From positions 1-64,000 of the forward strand of contig JBGAPI010000012.1 in assembly GCA_044221335.1 (NCBI GenBank): a stretch of DNA of 64,000 nucleotides, read 5' to 3'. The notes beneath the pieces are model-generated. The model did no database searches. It was given only the letters and a program-made list of their open reading frames with translations, and was not told the DNA's origin. Below, piece after piece: positions 1-8,854 of the stretch. How positions within the stretch are numbered: the stretch's first letter is position 1; each line of letters opens with the position of its first letter. This DNA comes from JBGAPI01 sp044221335. Its GTDB lineage: Bacteria; Pseudomonadota; Gammaproteobacteria; Xanthomonadales; Ahniellaceae. The position numbers were made by a program, and so were the translations under genes.

Positions 1-128
1 CGGCATATCCGCGAGCTCAATCGATTTCGGCCCGTGGTCAGACGACCACCTCGCAGAGGCCTTACACATAGACGCAGCCGTTTGTCCGGCAAAGCAACAC
101 AGCAGTTGACCGAGGGGGCGAGTCCACA

Positions 129-204
129 CATAGGGCGCGCTCTGCGCGCCATTGCCCTACGCGCTTGCCGAGCGGCTCGCGATGGCGGGCATTGCCCACC
201 CTAC
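129..204. repeat. GTAG-type REP pair, possibly upstream of the TonB receptor
   Basis: CATAGGGCGCGCTCTGCGCG, ending CC (129-150), faces GGCGGGCATTGCCCACCCTAC (184-204), with the same spacer motif (GCTCGCGATGG) as other pairs. The leader of the TonB gene (1-300) otherwise contains no recognisable gene. No B12 riboswitch was recognised. Confidence 0.8.
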
Positions 205-300
205 GACGAACCGACGCCTGTTCCGGGTTCCGGCCGCCCGCAGCACATCGGCGGTCACTACGATGCCTTCCCTGGCAACAGCCGCACCTGACACCCCTCG

Positions 301-2322
301 ATGAACCGACTGCTCGCCGCCTCCATCACCGCCGCCCTGGCGACCACGTTCACCGGCGGCGCGCACGCGGCCGACTCGCACGTGCCGTCGAACGTCGCGA
401 CCGAATCGCCCCGGAGCGCGTCGATCGACACCACGGTGCTCGACCGCGCCACGATCGAGGCCAGCGGCGCGACCGACCTCGTCGAGCTGCTGCGCCTGCA
501 GCCCGGCGTCGACATCGAACGTGCCGGCGGCTCCGGCCACCCCAGTCATGTGCTGCTGCGCGGCGGCAATGCCCGGCAGGTCCTGGTGCTGATCGACGGT
601 GCGCGGGTCGCCGCGGCTGGCTCCGGCGAATTCGACGTCTCGACGCTGGCGCTGGATCAGATCGAGCGGATCGAGATCCTGCGCGGTCCGCGATCCGCGG
701 AATTCGGATCGGACGCCATGGGTGGCGTTCTCCGCATTTTCACGCGCGAGCCCGTCACCGGCGACGTGCGGATCTACATCGGCCGCTACGGCCGCCGTGG
801 CGGCTCGGCCAGCACCTCCCTCGGCAGCGGAACCCGCTCGCTCGGGCTCACGGTCGGTGGCGAATCCTTCGACGGCAACCTGCGCGCGCACGGCGCATCC
901 GTCTACGACGCTTTCCCGGAATTCGTCGACTTCGGCTCGGTGCGGCGGAATCTGTCGCTGGTCGCACGCACGGACGTCGGCGAGCAGCAGCTGACGGCGA
1001 CCGCACGCCACACCGGCGGCGACCTGCGCATCAACGACGCCTCGTTCGGACGCCTCACGAGTGGTCCGGAGCTCCTGCAGTCCAGCAACCAGTCGCTCTC
1101 GATCGCGCTCGCCGGACCGCTGCGTCCCGGCTGGGATCATCAGCTACTCCTCACCGCGTCCCGAGACCAGCGGAGCCGCCCGGGCGGGCCATCGCTCCTC
1201 GGCAGCACCCAGCAGATCCTCGACTGGCTCAACAACCCGGCGACCGCGCCGTACGTACAGGCTCTCCTCGACAGCTACGCGCATACGTGCTGCGACATCG
1301 ATGGCCGGCGCGAATCGCTGGACTGGCAGAACCGGGTCGAGCTGGCCGCGCCGCTGGCACTGCGCTTCGGCCTGCATGCGGACTGGGCCGCGGACGATGT
1401 CCATTCGGTGGACCTCGCCACGGAACCGGCGTCGACCGGCGCCGATCGGAATCCGACAACCAGCCTTTCGCCGAGCGACAGCAGCCGGCGCACAGCGGCC
1501 TCGGTCGGGCTGGCGTATCGCACGGACGCCATCGACGCCGCGATCCGCCTGCGCCACGACCATCTGCGCAGCGACGGCGGCAAGACCTCGCCGCAGCTGT
1601 CCGTCGGCTGGCAATTCGATCCGGCGTTGCAGGCCACGGTTCGCTACGCCGAGGGCTTCCGCGCCGCCAGCCCGGACGAGCGGGCGTACTTCCCGGCGAT
1701 CGGCTTTGGCCTCCCGGACGTCGAGCCCGAGCATGTGCGCACGCTCGAAGCCGGCCTCGCCGCGGCCCTCGGCGAGCGGCAGCGCATCACGCTCACCGCG
1801 TTCCGCACCCGCTACGACGACCTGCTGAATCCTCAGATCACGAGCAACTATCCGGGCCCTGGCATCGACGAAGCGCGCGCCGACGGCATCGAGCTCGACT
1901 ACAGCTGCACCTCCGGCCCCTGGACGCTGGACGCCAACGCGACCGCGCAGGACACGCGCGGGCATCACGGTGTCGACCTGACCGGCGGCCCGCTGCCGTT
2001 CCATCCCCGGCGGAAGGCGGCCGTGCAGGTGGCGTACCGCGTCGAGGACGATCTTCGTGTCGGCGCTGAACTGTTCGCCAGCAGCCCGCGACGAGCCGAC
2101 CTCGACGATGCCACGACTCCGTTCAACACCGATGATCCTTTCGGCTCCGGCCGGATGCCCGGCTACGCCCTCGTCAACCTGCATGCGGCCTGGACGCCGG
2201 CGCCCGCGTGGCGCATCGACCTCCGCGTCGACAACCTCGCCGACCGCCGCTACTCGCTGGTGCCGAACAACGTGGCGCCCGGGCGCGCCTGGCTTGCGTC
2301 GGTACGGTGGGCGATGGACTAG
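301..2322 (+). CDS. TonB-dependent outer-membrane receptor, BtuB-like
   Basis: This 673-aa protein is predicted to be an outer-membrane barrel that imports a large substrate (cobalamin or a siderophore class) using TonB energy. It starts with a signal peptide (about residues 1-23, ending GGAHA). A plug domain follows at about 35-150, with typical plug text such as LLRLQPGVDIERAGG, VLVLIDGARV and IEILRGPRSAEFGSDAMGGV. The rest is beta-barrel, and the C terminus (NLADRRYSLVPNNVAPGRAW) is the usual last strands of the family. There is no N-terminal signalling extension, so it should not act as a FecA-type transducer. The BtuB label rests on plug style and size only. I looked for a cobalamin riboswitch in the leader and did not find one. 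The gene stands alone, convergent with manC, and its TAG stop runs into a GGCGC-rich REP-like stretch. Confidence 0.85.
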   Translation: MNRLLAASITAALATTFTGGAHAADSHVPSNVATESPRSASIDTTVLDRATIEASGATDLVELLRLQPGVDIERAGGSGHPSHVLLRGGNARQVLVLIDGARVAAAGSGEFDVSTLALDQIERIEILRGPRSAEFGSDAMGGVLRIFTREPVTGDVRIYIGRYGRRGGSASTSLGSGTRSLGLTVGGESFDGNLRAHGASVYDAFPEFVDFGSVRRNLSLVARTDVGEQQLTATARHTGGDLRINDASFGRLTSGPELLQSSNQSLSIALAGPLRPGWDHQLLLTASRDQRSRPGGPSLLGSTQQILDWLNNPATAPYVQALLDSYAHTCCDIDGRRESLDWQNRVELAAPLALRFGLHADWAADDVHSVDLATEPASTGADRNPTTSLSPSDSSRRTAASVGLAYRTDAIDAAIRLRHDHLRSDGGKTSPQLSVGWQFDPALQATVRYAEGFRAASPDERAYFPAIGFGLPDVEPEHVRTLEAGLAAALGERQRITLTAFRTRYDDLLNPQITSNYPGPGIDEARADGIELDYSCTSGPWTLDANATAQDTRGHHGVDLTGGPLPFHPRRKAAVQVAYRVEDDLRVGAELFASSPRRADLDDATTPFNTDDPFGSGRMPGYALVNLHAAWTPAPAWRIDLRVDNLADRRYSLVPNNVAPGRAWLASVRWAMD

Positions 2323-2610
2323 GGCGCATCTCGGCACACCGGCTCTGCAACGCTCGACTCGGCTCGGCGTGACGCCGGCGAGCCGGGCGAGAGTCCGATC
2401 ACCACGGACGCGACGAACGACTCGAGGGGCGCTGCGCGAATCGAGTTGTCGGTGGATCGCGAGCGGCGGCACTCGCGGAATGCGGCCTCTCCGGTCGCGG
2501 GTTCGCCCTGCGAGCCCTGCCTACCCCAGGCCCACGCAAGCCCGCGCCCTACGCGCGTCGCATCACCGTTCGAACTTCCTCCCCCCGGCCGCGGGAGTAG
2601 GGAAGCGAAA
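2323..2610. other. intergenic region between convergent genes
   Basis: This 288-bp gap separates the TonB receptor from manC, whose 3' ends face each other. It begins with TAGGGCGCATC, a decayed form of the GTAG repeat seen elsewhere, and contains GC-rich imperfect palindromes. No coding sequence or T-rich intrinsic terminator is visible. Confidence 0.4.
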
Positions 2611-4038
2611 TCACACGATGCGGCCGTAGCGATCCTCGAGCCTGACGATGTCGTCCTCGCCGAAGTAGTCGCCGCACTGCACCTCGATCAGCGCGATGTC
2701 ATCGGCGGTCGGGTTTTCGAGACGGTGCAGCGAGCCCATCGGGATGAACACCGATTCGTTGCGCTCGAGCAGCTTCTCCTCGTCACCGACGCGGACCTTG
2801 GCAGTGCCGCGGACCACGGTCCAGTGCTCGCTGCGGCGATGGTGCTTCTGCAGCGACAGCACGTGGCCGGGCTTCACCACGAGGCGCTTGACCTTGCAGT
2901 CCGGCGCGTCCTCCAGCACGGTGTAGCTGCCCCAGGGGCGGTGCACGGTGAGGTGGGTGTCGGCGGCGGCGTGGCCGCGGGCGCGCAGCGCGTCGACGAC
3001 CTTCTTGACGTCCTGTGCGGCATCGCGCGCGGCGACCAGCACGGCGTCTCCGGTCTCGATCACCATCACATCCGACAGTCCCAGCACCGCGACCGCCCGG
3101 GCATCGGCCCGGACGTAGCAGTCGCGCGCGGCGATCGCGAAGGCGTCGCCGGTCAGCGCGTTGCCGGCCTCATCGAGACGCTCCTGCGTAGCGACGGCCG
3201 GCCAGGAGCCGATGTCGCTCCAGTCGAACGCGGCCGGCACCACGGCGCGACGGGTCGCGCGCTCCATCACCGCGTAGTCGAACGAGATCTCGGTCGCCTC
3301 GGCGAAGTCGTTCGCGCCGAGACGCGCGATGCCGTCGACCGGCGCGGCCACCGTGGCGGCGCGGCGCACCGGCCCCAGCACGTCCGGACAGGTCTGCTCG
3401 GCCGCGGCGAGCAGCGCGCCGGCGCGAAACGCGAACATCCCGGAGTTCCAGGAAAAGCGGCCACTGGCGAGGTACTCCGCGGCGCGGACGGCGTCGGGCT
3501 TCTCGACGAAGCGTTCGATCACGAAGCCCAACTCGCCGATCGCGACGCCCTGCTCGATGTAGCCGAAGCCGGTCTCGGGGCGGTCCGGCGTAATGCCGAA
3601 GGTCACCAGGAAATCCTCGGCGGCCAGCGCCTCGGCGCGCACGACGGCCGCCTTGAAGGCGTCAAGGTCGCGGATCAGGTGATCGGCCGGCAGCACCAAG
3701 AGCGTCGCGTCCGCACCGTGGCGCTCGGCGACCCACGCGGCCGCGGCCAGCACCGCCGGCGCGGTGTTGCGCGCGGAAGGCTCGATCAGGATCGGCAGGC
3801 GGTCGATCTCGTCGGGCGCGACGCGCTCGTACTCGGCGCGGGTCGTGAACAGGTAGTCGCGACCGGTGATCGTGACCACCGGCGCGCCGAGGCTCGCCAC
3901 CGCGAGCGCGCGGTTCAGCGTCTTTTCCAGCAGCGACTCTCCGTCGCCCATCCGCATGAAGGGCTTCGGCAGGCTGCGCCGCGACACCGGCCACAGTCGG
4001 GTGCCTGCGCCGCCGGAGAGGATGAGAGGGATGAGCAT
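2611..4038 (-). CDS. manC: Bifunctional mannose-1-phosphate guanylyltransferase / mannose-6-phosphate isomerase
   Basis: This 475-aa protein has the full two-domain layout of ManC/AlgA/XanB. The N-terminal nucleotidyltransferase starts IPLILSGGAGTRLWPVSR (about residues 3-20) and has the sugar-binding FVEKP motif near residue 165. The C-terminal cupin isomerase domain (about 365-475) contains RPWGSY, VKPGHVLSLQKHHRR and the metal-site style EHWTVVRGTAKV. It makes GDP-mannose, a precursor for LPS or exopolysaccharide. It lies 263 bp downstream of rmlD on the same strand, separated by repeats, so cotranscription is possible but not shown. The start ATG at 4038 fits the family N terminus. XanB is the Xanthomonas name for the same enzyme. 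Confidence 0.93.
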   Translation of the reverse strand: MLIPLILSGGAGTRLWPVSRRSLPKPFMRMGDGESLLEKTLNRALAVASLGAPVVTITGRDYLFTTRAEYERVAPDEIDRLPILIEPSARNTAPAVLAAAAWVAERHGADATLLVLPADHLIRDLDAFKAAVVRAEALAAEDFLVTFGITPDRPETGFGYIEQGVAIGELGFVIERFVEKPDAVRAAEYLASGRFSWNSGMFAFRAGALLAAAEQTCPDVLGPVRRAATVAAPVDGIARLGANDFAEATEISFDYAVMERATRRAVVPAAFDWSDIGSWPAVATQERLDEAGNALTGDAFAIAARDCYVRADARAVAVLGLSDVMVIETGDAVLVAARDAAQDVKKVVDALRARGHAAADTHLTVHRPWGSYTVLEDAPDCKVKRLVVKPGHVLSLQKHHRRSEHWTVVRGTAKVRVGDEEKLLERNESVFIPMGSLHRLENPTADDIALIEVQCGDYFGEDDIVRLEDRYGRIV

Positions 4039-4119
4039 GGAGGAGAGGCCGGTGGCTTGGTGAGTTCGACGATCGTGTATGGGGAGGGTCGGACGACAAT
4101 GTCAGCTCGAGAAAGCGCC

Positions 4120-4219
4120 CGTCATTGCGAGCGCAGCGAAGCAACCCAGGGCCGTTGCTCTTGATCCGGCGCCACGAAAAGCAAAGGCGCTGGATTGCTT
4201 CGCTGCGCTCGCAATGACG
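4120..4219. repeat. 100-bp inverted-repeat element, copy 1
   Basis: Two perfect 25-bp inverted arms (4120-4144 and 4195-4219, starting CGTCATTGCGAGCGCAGCG) flank a 50-bp centre that contains AAAGCAAAGGCGCTGGA. Related copies are at 6842-6947 and 47327-47438. It has no coding capacity and looks like a non-autonomous mobile or REP-type element. It lies between manC and rmlD. Confidence 0.85.
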
Positions 4220-4241
4220 GGATCCTCCTCGCTCATCTGGT

Positions 4242-4304
4242 GGAGGGCGGGCCCTGCCCGCCGTTGCCGGAACGCCTCGCGATGGCGGGCAGTGCCCGCC
4301 CTAC
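4242..4304. repeat. GTAG-type REP pair at the 3' end of rmlD
   Basis: Two short palindromes face each other (GGCGGGCCCTGCCCGCC and GGCGGGCAGTGCCCGCC), joined by a spacer containing GAACGCCTCGCGATGG. On the minus strand the inner unit starts GTAGGGCGGGC, and its TAG is the rmlD stop codon. The stem-loop could also protect or end the transcript. Confidence 0.85.
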
Positions 4305-5224
4305 TTTCTGGCCTCGACCAGTTCGGCGATCGTCGTCGACAGGCCCTCTTGCCAGTCCGGCAGGTGGACGCCGAAGGTCCGGATCAGCTTGCCGCAGTCG
4401 AGCACCGACCACGACGGGCGCTTCGCCTTGGTCGGGAAGTCGGCGCTCGCGATCGGATCGACCTTGACCGCACGCTGCAGCAGGCCGGCCTGGCGCGCGC
4501 TCTTGATGATCGCGCTGGCGAAGCCGTGCCAGGTGGTGAAGCCGGACGCGGTCACATGGTAGGTGCCGAAGCGCGGATCGCCGGGCTCCGCACCACGCAG
4601 TGCCGACATCGCCCCCGCCGCCACGTTCGCCAGCAGCCGCGCCGTGGTCGGCGTGCCGGTCTGGTCGTTGACCACGGTGAGGCGGTCGCGACTGGCCGCG
4701 AGCTTCAGCATGGTCAGCAGGAAGTTGTGGCCGCGCGAGCCGTACACCCAGGCCGTGCGCAGGATCAGATGCCGCACGCCGGCGTCGCGCAGTGCCTGCT
4801 CGCCGTCGAACTTGGTGCGGCCGTAGACGTTGATCGGCGCCGGCGGATCGTTCTCCATGAACGGCCGCGAGCCGGCGCCGCCGAACACGTAGTCGGTGGA
4901 GAAGTGCACGACCGTGGCGTTGCGCTTCTTCGCCTCGGCGGCGATGTCGGCCAGCGCGTCGGCGTTGATCCGCCGGGCGACGTCGACCTCGTCCTCGGCG
5001 CGATCGACCGCCGTGTACGCGGCGGCGTTGACGATCCAGTCGGCGCGCGACTCGCGCACCAGCTTCAGCGTCGCGTCGACGTCGATCAGGTCGGACAGCG
5101 CACAGACGCGGCCGTCCGGCAGCTTTCCCGACAGCGTCGCCGGGAGCACCACGCCGAGCGTCGACAGCGAGCGCTGCAGCTCGTATCCGACCTGGCCGTC
5201 GGCCCCCAGCAGCAGGATTCTCAT
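4301..5224 (-). CDS. rmlD: dTDP-4-dehydrorhamnose reductase
   Basis: RmlD reduces dTDP-4-dehydro-L-rhamnose to dTDP-L-rhamnose, the last step of the pathway, using NAD(P)H. The 307-aa protein is an extended SDR: the nucleotide-binding loop is GADGQVGYEL at residues 7-16, NAAAYTAVDRAE is at 66-77, and the catalytic Tyr134 and Lys138 lie in INVYGRTK. The start ATG (5224-5222) overlaps the rmlC stop (ATGA), so the two are translationally coupled. The stop TAG is the first part of a GTAG REP palindrome. An in-frame upstream extension exists, but it is the rmlC coding region in another frame. Confidence 0.95.
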   Translation of the reverse strand: MRILLLGADGQVGYELQRSLSTLGVVLPATLSGKLPDGRVCALSDLIDVDATLKLVRESRADWIVNAAAYTAVDRAEDEVDVARRINADALADIAAEAKKRNATVVHFSTDYVFGGAGSRPFMENDPPAPINVYGRTKFDGEQALRDAGVRHLILRTAWVYGSRGHNFLLTMLKLAASRDRLTVVNDQTGTPTTARLLANVAAGAMSALRGAEPGDPRFGTYHVTASGFTTWHGFASAIIKSARQAGLLQRAVKVDPIASADFPTKAKRPSWSVLDCGKLIRTFGVHLPDWQEGLSTTIAELVEARK

Positions 5225-5790
5225 CGTTCGTCTCCTTCGATCCAGGTCGGCAGCCGCTCCGCCGCGACCTCGGCGAGCCGCGGCGCGCGGGCATCCTTGT
5301 CCGACACGCTGGCGACGCGGATCGGCCAGTCGATCGCGAGCGCCGGGTCGTCCCAGCGGATCGCGGCATCGGCGGCGCGATCGTAGGGCGCGTCGACGAG
5401 ATAGCAGAAGGTGGCGTGGTCCGAGGTCACCTGGAATCCATGGGCAAAGCCGCGCGGCACGAAGAACTGGCGGTGATTGTCCGCCGACAGCACCGCCGCT
5501 TCCCAGTGGCCGTAGGTCGGGGAGCCACGGCGGATGTCGACGGCGACGTCGTAGACCTCGCCTTCCAGCACCCACACCAGCTTCGCCTGGGGGTTCGGCC
5601 ACTGGTAGTGCAGGCCGCGCAGCACGCCGCGTGCCGAGCGCGAGACGTTGACCTGCTCGATCTGCATGGCCACGCCCTCGGCCGCGTTGGTGCCGCGGTT
5701 GTAGGCCTCGAAGAAGTGGCCGCGGGCGTCGCCGTGCACCTTGGGCTCGAGCACGCAGACACCGGGGAGGCGGGTCGCGATCTTCCTCAC
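5221..5790 (-). CDS. rmlC: dTDP-4-dehydrorhamnose 3,5-epimerase
   Basis: RmlC epimerises C3 and C5 of dTDP-4-dehydro-6-deoxyglucose. The 189-aa cupin has the family motifs GDARGHFFEAYN near the N terminus, RGVLRGLHYQ with the catalytic-base His, VDIRRGSPTYGHW, and FVPRGFAHGF. I chose the GTG at 5790 because GAGGAG lies about 8 bp upstream and the protein then begins VRKIATRLPGV, as the family does. An ATG at 5853 would add about 21 atypical Arg-rich residues. It overlaps rmlD by 4 bp and follows rmlA by 46 bp, forming an rmlACD operon. Confidence 0.93.
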   Translation of the reverse strand: MRKIATRLPGVCVLEPKVHGDARGHFFEAYNRGTNAAEGVAMQIEQVNVSRSARGVLRGLHYQWPNPQAKLVWVLEGEVYDVAVDIRRGSPTYGHWEAAVLSADNHRQFFVPRGFAHGFQVTSDHATFCYLVDAPYDRAADAAIRWDDPALAIDWPIRVASVSDKDARAPRLAEVAAERLPTWIEGDER

Positions 5791-5836
5791 GACGAGACTC
5801 CTCGTGCGCCGACCACGTCGGGATTCTTCACGGCGT

Positions 5837-6724
5837 TCATGCCAGCGAATCACCGCGCGCGACCTGCTCCAGGTAGGCGCCGTAGCCGCTCTTCGCCAGC
5901 GGCTTGGCGAGACGGAGCAGCTGCTCCGCGTCGATCCAGCCGTTGGCGAACGCGATCTCCTCCGGGCAGCAGACCTTGAGGCCCTGGCGCTGCTCCAGCG
6001 TCTCGATGAAGTTGGCGGCCTGCAGCAGCGACTCGTGGGTGCCGGTATCGAGCCATGCGTAGCCGCGGCCGAGCTTCTCGACGCGGAGCTGGCCGCGCTC
6101 GAGGTACCTGCGGTTGAGGTCGGTGATCTCGAGCTCGCCGCGGGCGGACGGCTTCAGGTCGGCGGCGAGGTCGCAGACCTGACGGTCGTAGAAATACAGC
6201 CCGGTGACGGCGTAGTGCGATTTCGGCCTCGCCGGCTTCTCCTCGATGCCGATCACGCGGCCCTCGCGATCGAATTCGGCCACGCCGTAGCGTTCCGGGT
6301 CCTTCACCCAGTAGCCGAACACGGTGGCGCCTTCCGCCTGCGACGTCGCGTTCTTCAGCGCCTCGGTGAGGCCGTGGCCATAGAAGATGTTGTCGCCGAG
6401 GATCAGGCAGGACGGCCGCGCGCCGACGAAATCTCGGCCGATCACGAAGGCCTCGGCGAGCCCGTTCGGCTGCGGCTGCACGGCGTAGGTGATCGAGATC
6501 CCCCACTGCGAGCCGTCCCCCAGCAGCCGCTGGAACAGCACCTGCTCGTGCGGCGTGTTGATCACCAGCACGTCGCGGATGCCGGCCAGCATCAGTGTCG
6601 ACAGCGGGTAGTAGATCATCGGCTTGTCGTACACCGGCAGCAGCTGCTTGCTGACCGCGATGGTCAGCGGATGCAGGCGCGTGCCGGCGCCGCCGGCAAG
6701 GATGATTCCGCGGTGTGTCGTCAT
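5837..6724 (-). CDS. rmlA: Glucose-1-phosphate thymidylyltransferase
   Basis: RmlA joins glucose-1-phosphate and dTTP to make dTDP-glucose, the first step toward dTDP-rhamnose. The 295-aa protein starts MTTHRGIILAGG and carries GGAGTRLHPLT, the sugar-phosphate site IYYPLSTLMLAGI, LILGDNIFYGH, and the C-terminal GYGAYL that is typical of RmlA. The longer reading frame from 6847 runs through repeat DNA and is rejected. The gene heads the rmlACD operon. rmlB, usually upstream of rmlA, is not here; a repeat-filled gap and then ggt occupy that position. Confidence 0.95.
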   Translation of the reverse strand: MTTHRGIILAGGAGTRLHPLTIAVSKQLLPVYDKPMIYYPLSTLMLAGIRDVLVINTPHEQVLFQRLLGDGSQWGISITYAVQPQPNGLAEAFVIGRDFVGARPSCLILGDNIFYGHGLTEALKNATSQAEGATVFGYWVKDPERYGVAEFDREGRVIGIEEKPARPKSHYAVTGLYFYDRQVCDLAADLKPSARGELEITDLNRRYLERGQLRVEKLGRGYAWLDTGTHESLLQAANFIETLEQRQGLKVCCPEEIAFANGWIDAEQLLRLAKPLAKSGYGAYLEQVARGDSLA

Positions 6725-6763
6725 GCCGTTTCGGGGCTGGAGGAAAGACCGCGATTGTAGCGG

Positions 6764-6785
6764 TGTAGGGCGGCCACGGGCCGCC
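6764..6785. repeat. GTAG-type REP unit upstream of rmlA
   Basis: A single palindrome, GTAGGGCGGCC followed by GGGCCGCC, lies about 40 bp upstream of the rmlA start. Another unit with a GTAG end is close by (TTGTAGCGG at 6756). A REP in a 5' leader is the minority position in this window. Confidence 0.7.
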
Positions 6786-6841
6786 GTTGCGAGGCAACCC
6801 GGGATGCCGGGCTTGCCGGCCCCGTCCCTGGAGAAAACACT

Positions 6842-6947
6842 CGTCATCGCGAGAAGGAGCGCAGCGACGACGAAGCAATCCAGTGACTTCGCTCTACCAC
6901 GCTTGAAAGCAAAGGCACTGGATTGCTTCGCTGCGCTCGCAATGACG
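6842..6947. repeat. ~106-bp inverted-repeat element, copy 2
   Basis: The right arm (GCTTCGCTGCGCTCGCAATG to ACG) and the centre (AAAGCAAAGGCACTGGATT) match copy 1 at 4120-4219. The left arm is degraded by a few insertions (GTCATCGCGAGAAGGAGCGC). It lies upstream of rmlA and its right end has been copied into the tandem duplication that follows. Confidence 0.8.
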
Positions 6948-7154
6948 GGACGCCGGGGCCTTGGGGGCGGACTATCCCACCAACCCGAAGCGCCTCGCGG
7001 CGGCGGGCAATGCCCGCCCTGCTTCGCTGCGCTCGCAATGACGGGACGCCGGGGCCTTGGGGGCGGACTATCCCACCAACCCGTAGCGCCTCGCGGCGGC
7101 GGGCAATCCCACCATCCCGAAGCGCCTCGCGGCGGCGGGCAATGACCGCCCTAC
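6925..7154. repeat. Tandem 96-bp duplication of repeat DNA, ending in a GTAG REP
   Basis: The 86 bp at 6925-7010 recur at 7021-7106 with one visible mismatch (CCCGAAG against CCCGTAG), giving a 96-bp period. A third, truncated copy covers about 7107-7154. Each unit joins the right arm of the inverted-repeat element to a REP half (CGCCTCGCGGCGGCGGGCAA). The final unit ends CCGCCCTAC, whose minus-strand TAG is the ggt stop codon. No gene lies in 6725-7150. Confidence 0.85.
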
Positions 7155-8854
7155 TTCACCTCGGCTTTGCCCACGACGCCGCGGCGATCGGCGCCGCCGC
7201 TGATGACATTGGCTTTCAGGTCCCACACCAGCGCATTCATGTTTCCCCAGGTCGATTCGGAGTCGCTGACCGTGTGGCCCATGCTGCGCAGCTTCGCCGC
7301 CATCTCCGACGGGATGGCACCCTTCTCCGCCGAGATCGCATCCGGCAGGAACTGGTGGTGGTAGCGCGGCGCGTCGACGATCTCCTGCACCGGCTTGCCG
7401 TCGACGAAATTCAGCACGCCCTCGAGCACCATGGTCGCGATCCGGCTGCCGCCCGGGGTACCGAGCACCGCAACGCGGTCGGTCCCGATCACGAAGGTCG
7501 GCGTCATCGTCGACAGCATCCGCTTGTGCGGCTGTGCGGCGTTGGCGTCGCCGCCGACGAGGCCATAGGCGTTCGGCACGCCGGCGACCAGCGAGAAGTC
7601 GTCCATCTCGTCGTTCAGCACCACGCCGGTGCCGGGCACGACGAAGCCCGAGCCCATCGGCAGGTTCACCGACAGCGTTGCCGCGACGAGGTTGCCGTCG
7701 CGGTCGATGACCGAGAAATGCGTCGTGTCGTTGCCGACCGGCGGGGTGTCGACGCCGGGCAGCGAAGACGACGGTGTCGCCTGGTCCAGCCGGATCGACG
7801 CGCGCAGACCGGCCGCATAGTCCTTGCCGGTGATCAGCGCGATCGGCATCTTCACGAAGCCGGGGTCTCCCAGGATCGAGCCGCGGTCGCGGTAGGCGCG
7901 GCGCATCGCCTCGACGGTCAGATGGATCTGGGTGGTGCGGTCGAGCTTCGGCAGCTCGTAGCCTTCGAGCACGTTCAGCGTCTCGGCCAGGATCACGCCG
8001 CCGGCGGACGGCGGCGGCGCGGTGATCAACCGGTAGCCGCGGTAGCTGAGCCGGAGCGGCTCGCGCGGTTCGACCCGGTAGGCCGCGAGGTCGTCCATCG
8101 TCCAGTTGCCGCCGGCGGCGCGCACCCCGTCGACGAGGCGCTTCGCGACCTCGCCCTGGTAGAAGCCCTTGTGGCCGTTCTTCGCCAGCGCTTCGAGCGT
8201 GATGGCGAGGTCGGGCTGCACGATGCGCTCGCCGATCTTCGGCGCCGCGCCGTCGCGGAGGAAGATCTTCGCCGCCTCCGGGGAGCGCGCCAGCACTTCC
8301 TTGCGGATGCCGAGGAAGGTCGCGAGCCGCGACTCCAGCTCGAAGCCGTCCTTCGCGATGCGGATCGCGGGTGCGAGCGACTTCGCCAGCGGCAATCTGC
8401 CGTAATGCTCGGCCAGGTAGACGAGCCCCGCCGGCTCCCCCGGGATACCGGACGAGGTCACGCCGTTGATCGCCTTGTTCTTGTCGAGCTTGCCGTCGGC
8501 ATCGAGGTACATCTTCACGTCGACCGCCGCCGGCGCGAACTCGCGCGCGTCGATGAACTGATCGGGACGACCGTCGGCCGGATGCAGCAGGAAGAACGCC
8601 CCACCGCCGAGCCCCGAGCTCGACGGCTCGACCACGGCCAGCGTCGCCGCGACGGCGACTGCGGCATCGAAGGCATTGCCACCGGCGGCCAGGATCTCGT
8701 GACCGGCGTCGGTCGCGAGGTGCTGCGCGCTGGCGATGCCCGCCTTGCCTGGCTTCGGCAGTGGCGTCCCGCCGCTGCCCTCGGCGAGCGCTGCGGTGCT
8801 CGCCAGTAGAGCAATCAACGTGAACAGCGACGAGCAGATCGATGAGCGATTCAT
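7151..8854 (-). CDS. ggt: Gamma-glutamyltransferase
   Basis: This enzyme cleaves the gamma-glutamyl bond of glutathione or transfers the glutamyl group, and is normally exported to the periplasm. The 567-aa precursor has a signal peptide (about residues 1-24, ending STAALA). GIASAQHLATDAGHEIL and GNAFDAAVAVAATLAVVEP follow as in the family. The autoprocessing site GNDTTHFSVIDRDGN puts the expected N-terminal nucleophile at Thr377. The glutamate-binding region MLSTMTPTF and the GTPGGSRI motif are also present. The start ATG overlaps the ferredoxin stop (ATGA), an odd but clear coupling. The TAG stop is supplied by a REP palindrome. Confidence 0.93.
   Translation of the reverse strand: MNRSSICSSLFTLIALLASTAALAEGSGGTPLPKPGKAGIASAQHLATDAGHEILAAGGNAFDAAVAVAATLAVVEPSSSGLGGGAFFLLHPADGRPDQFIDAREFAPAAVDVKMYLDADGKLDKNKAINGVTSSGIPGEPAGLVYLAEHYGRLPLAKSLAPAIRIAKDGFELESRLATFLGIRKEVLARSPEAAKIFLRDGAAPKIGERIVQPDLAITLEALAKNGHKGFYQGEVAKRLVDGVRAAGGNWTMDDLAAYRVEPREPLRLSYRGYRLITAPPPSAGGVILAETLNVLEGYELPKLDRTTQIHLTVEAMRRAYRDRGSILGDPGFVKMPIALITGKDYAAGLRASIRLDQATPSSSLPGVDTPPVGNDTTHFSVIDRDGNLVAATLSVNLPMGSGFVVPGTGVVLNDEMDDFSLVAGVPNAYGLVGGDANAAQPHKRMLSTMTPTFVIGTDRVAVLGTPGGSRIATMVLEGVLNFVDGKPVQEIVDAPRYHHQFLPDAISAEKGAIPSEMAAKLRSMGHTVSDSESTWGNMNALVWDLKANVISGGADRRGVVGKAEVK

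Noticed and set aside
1..300. Cobalamin riboswitch before the BtuB-like gene
   Set aside because: I looked for the conserved B12-box text and the usual pairing; neither was found. Only a REP pair is visible.
165..2069. 634-residue plus-strand frame overlapping the TonB receptor
   Set aside because: It is Arg/Pro-rich with no signal or domain, while the other frame encodes a complete receptor.
6925..7154. CRISPR array
   Set aside because: The units are 96 bp with a nearly identical spacer-free sequence, not short repeats with unique spacers, and there are no cas genes.
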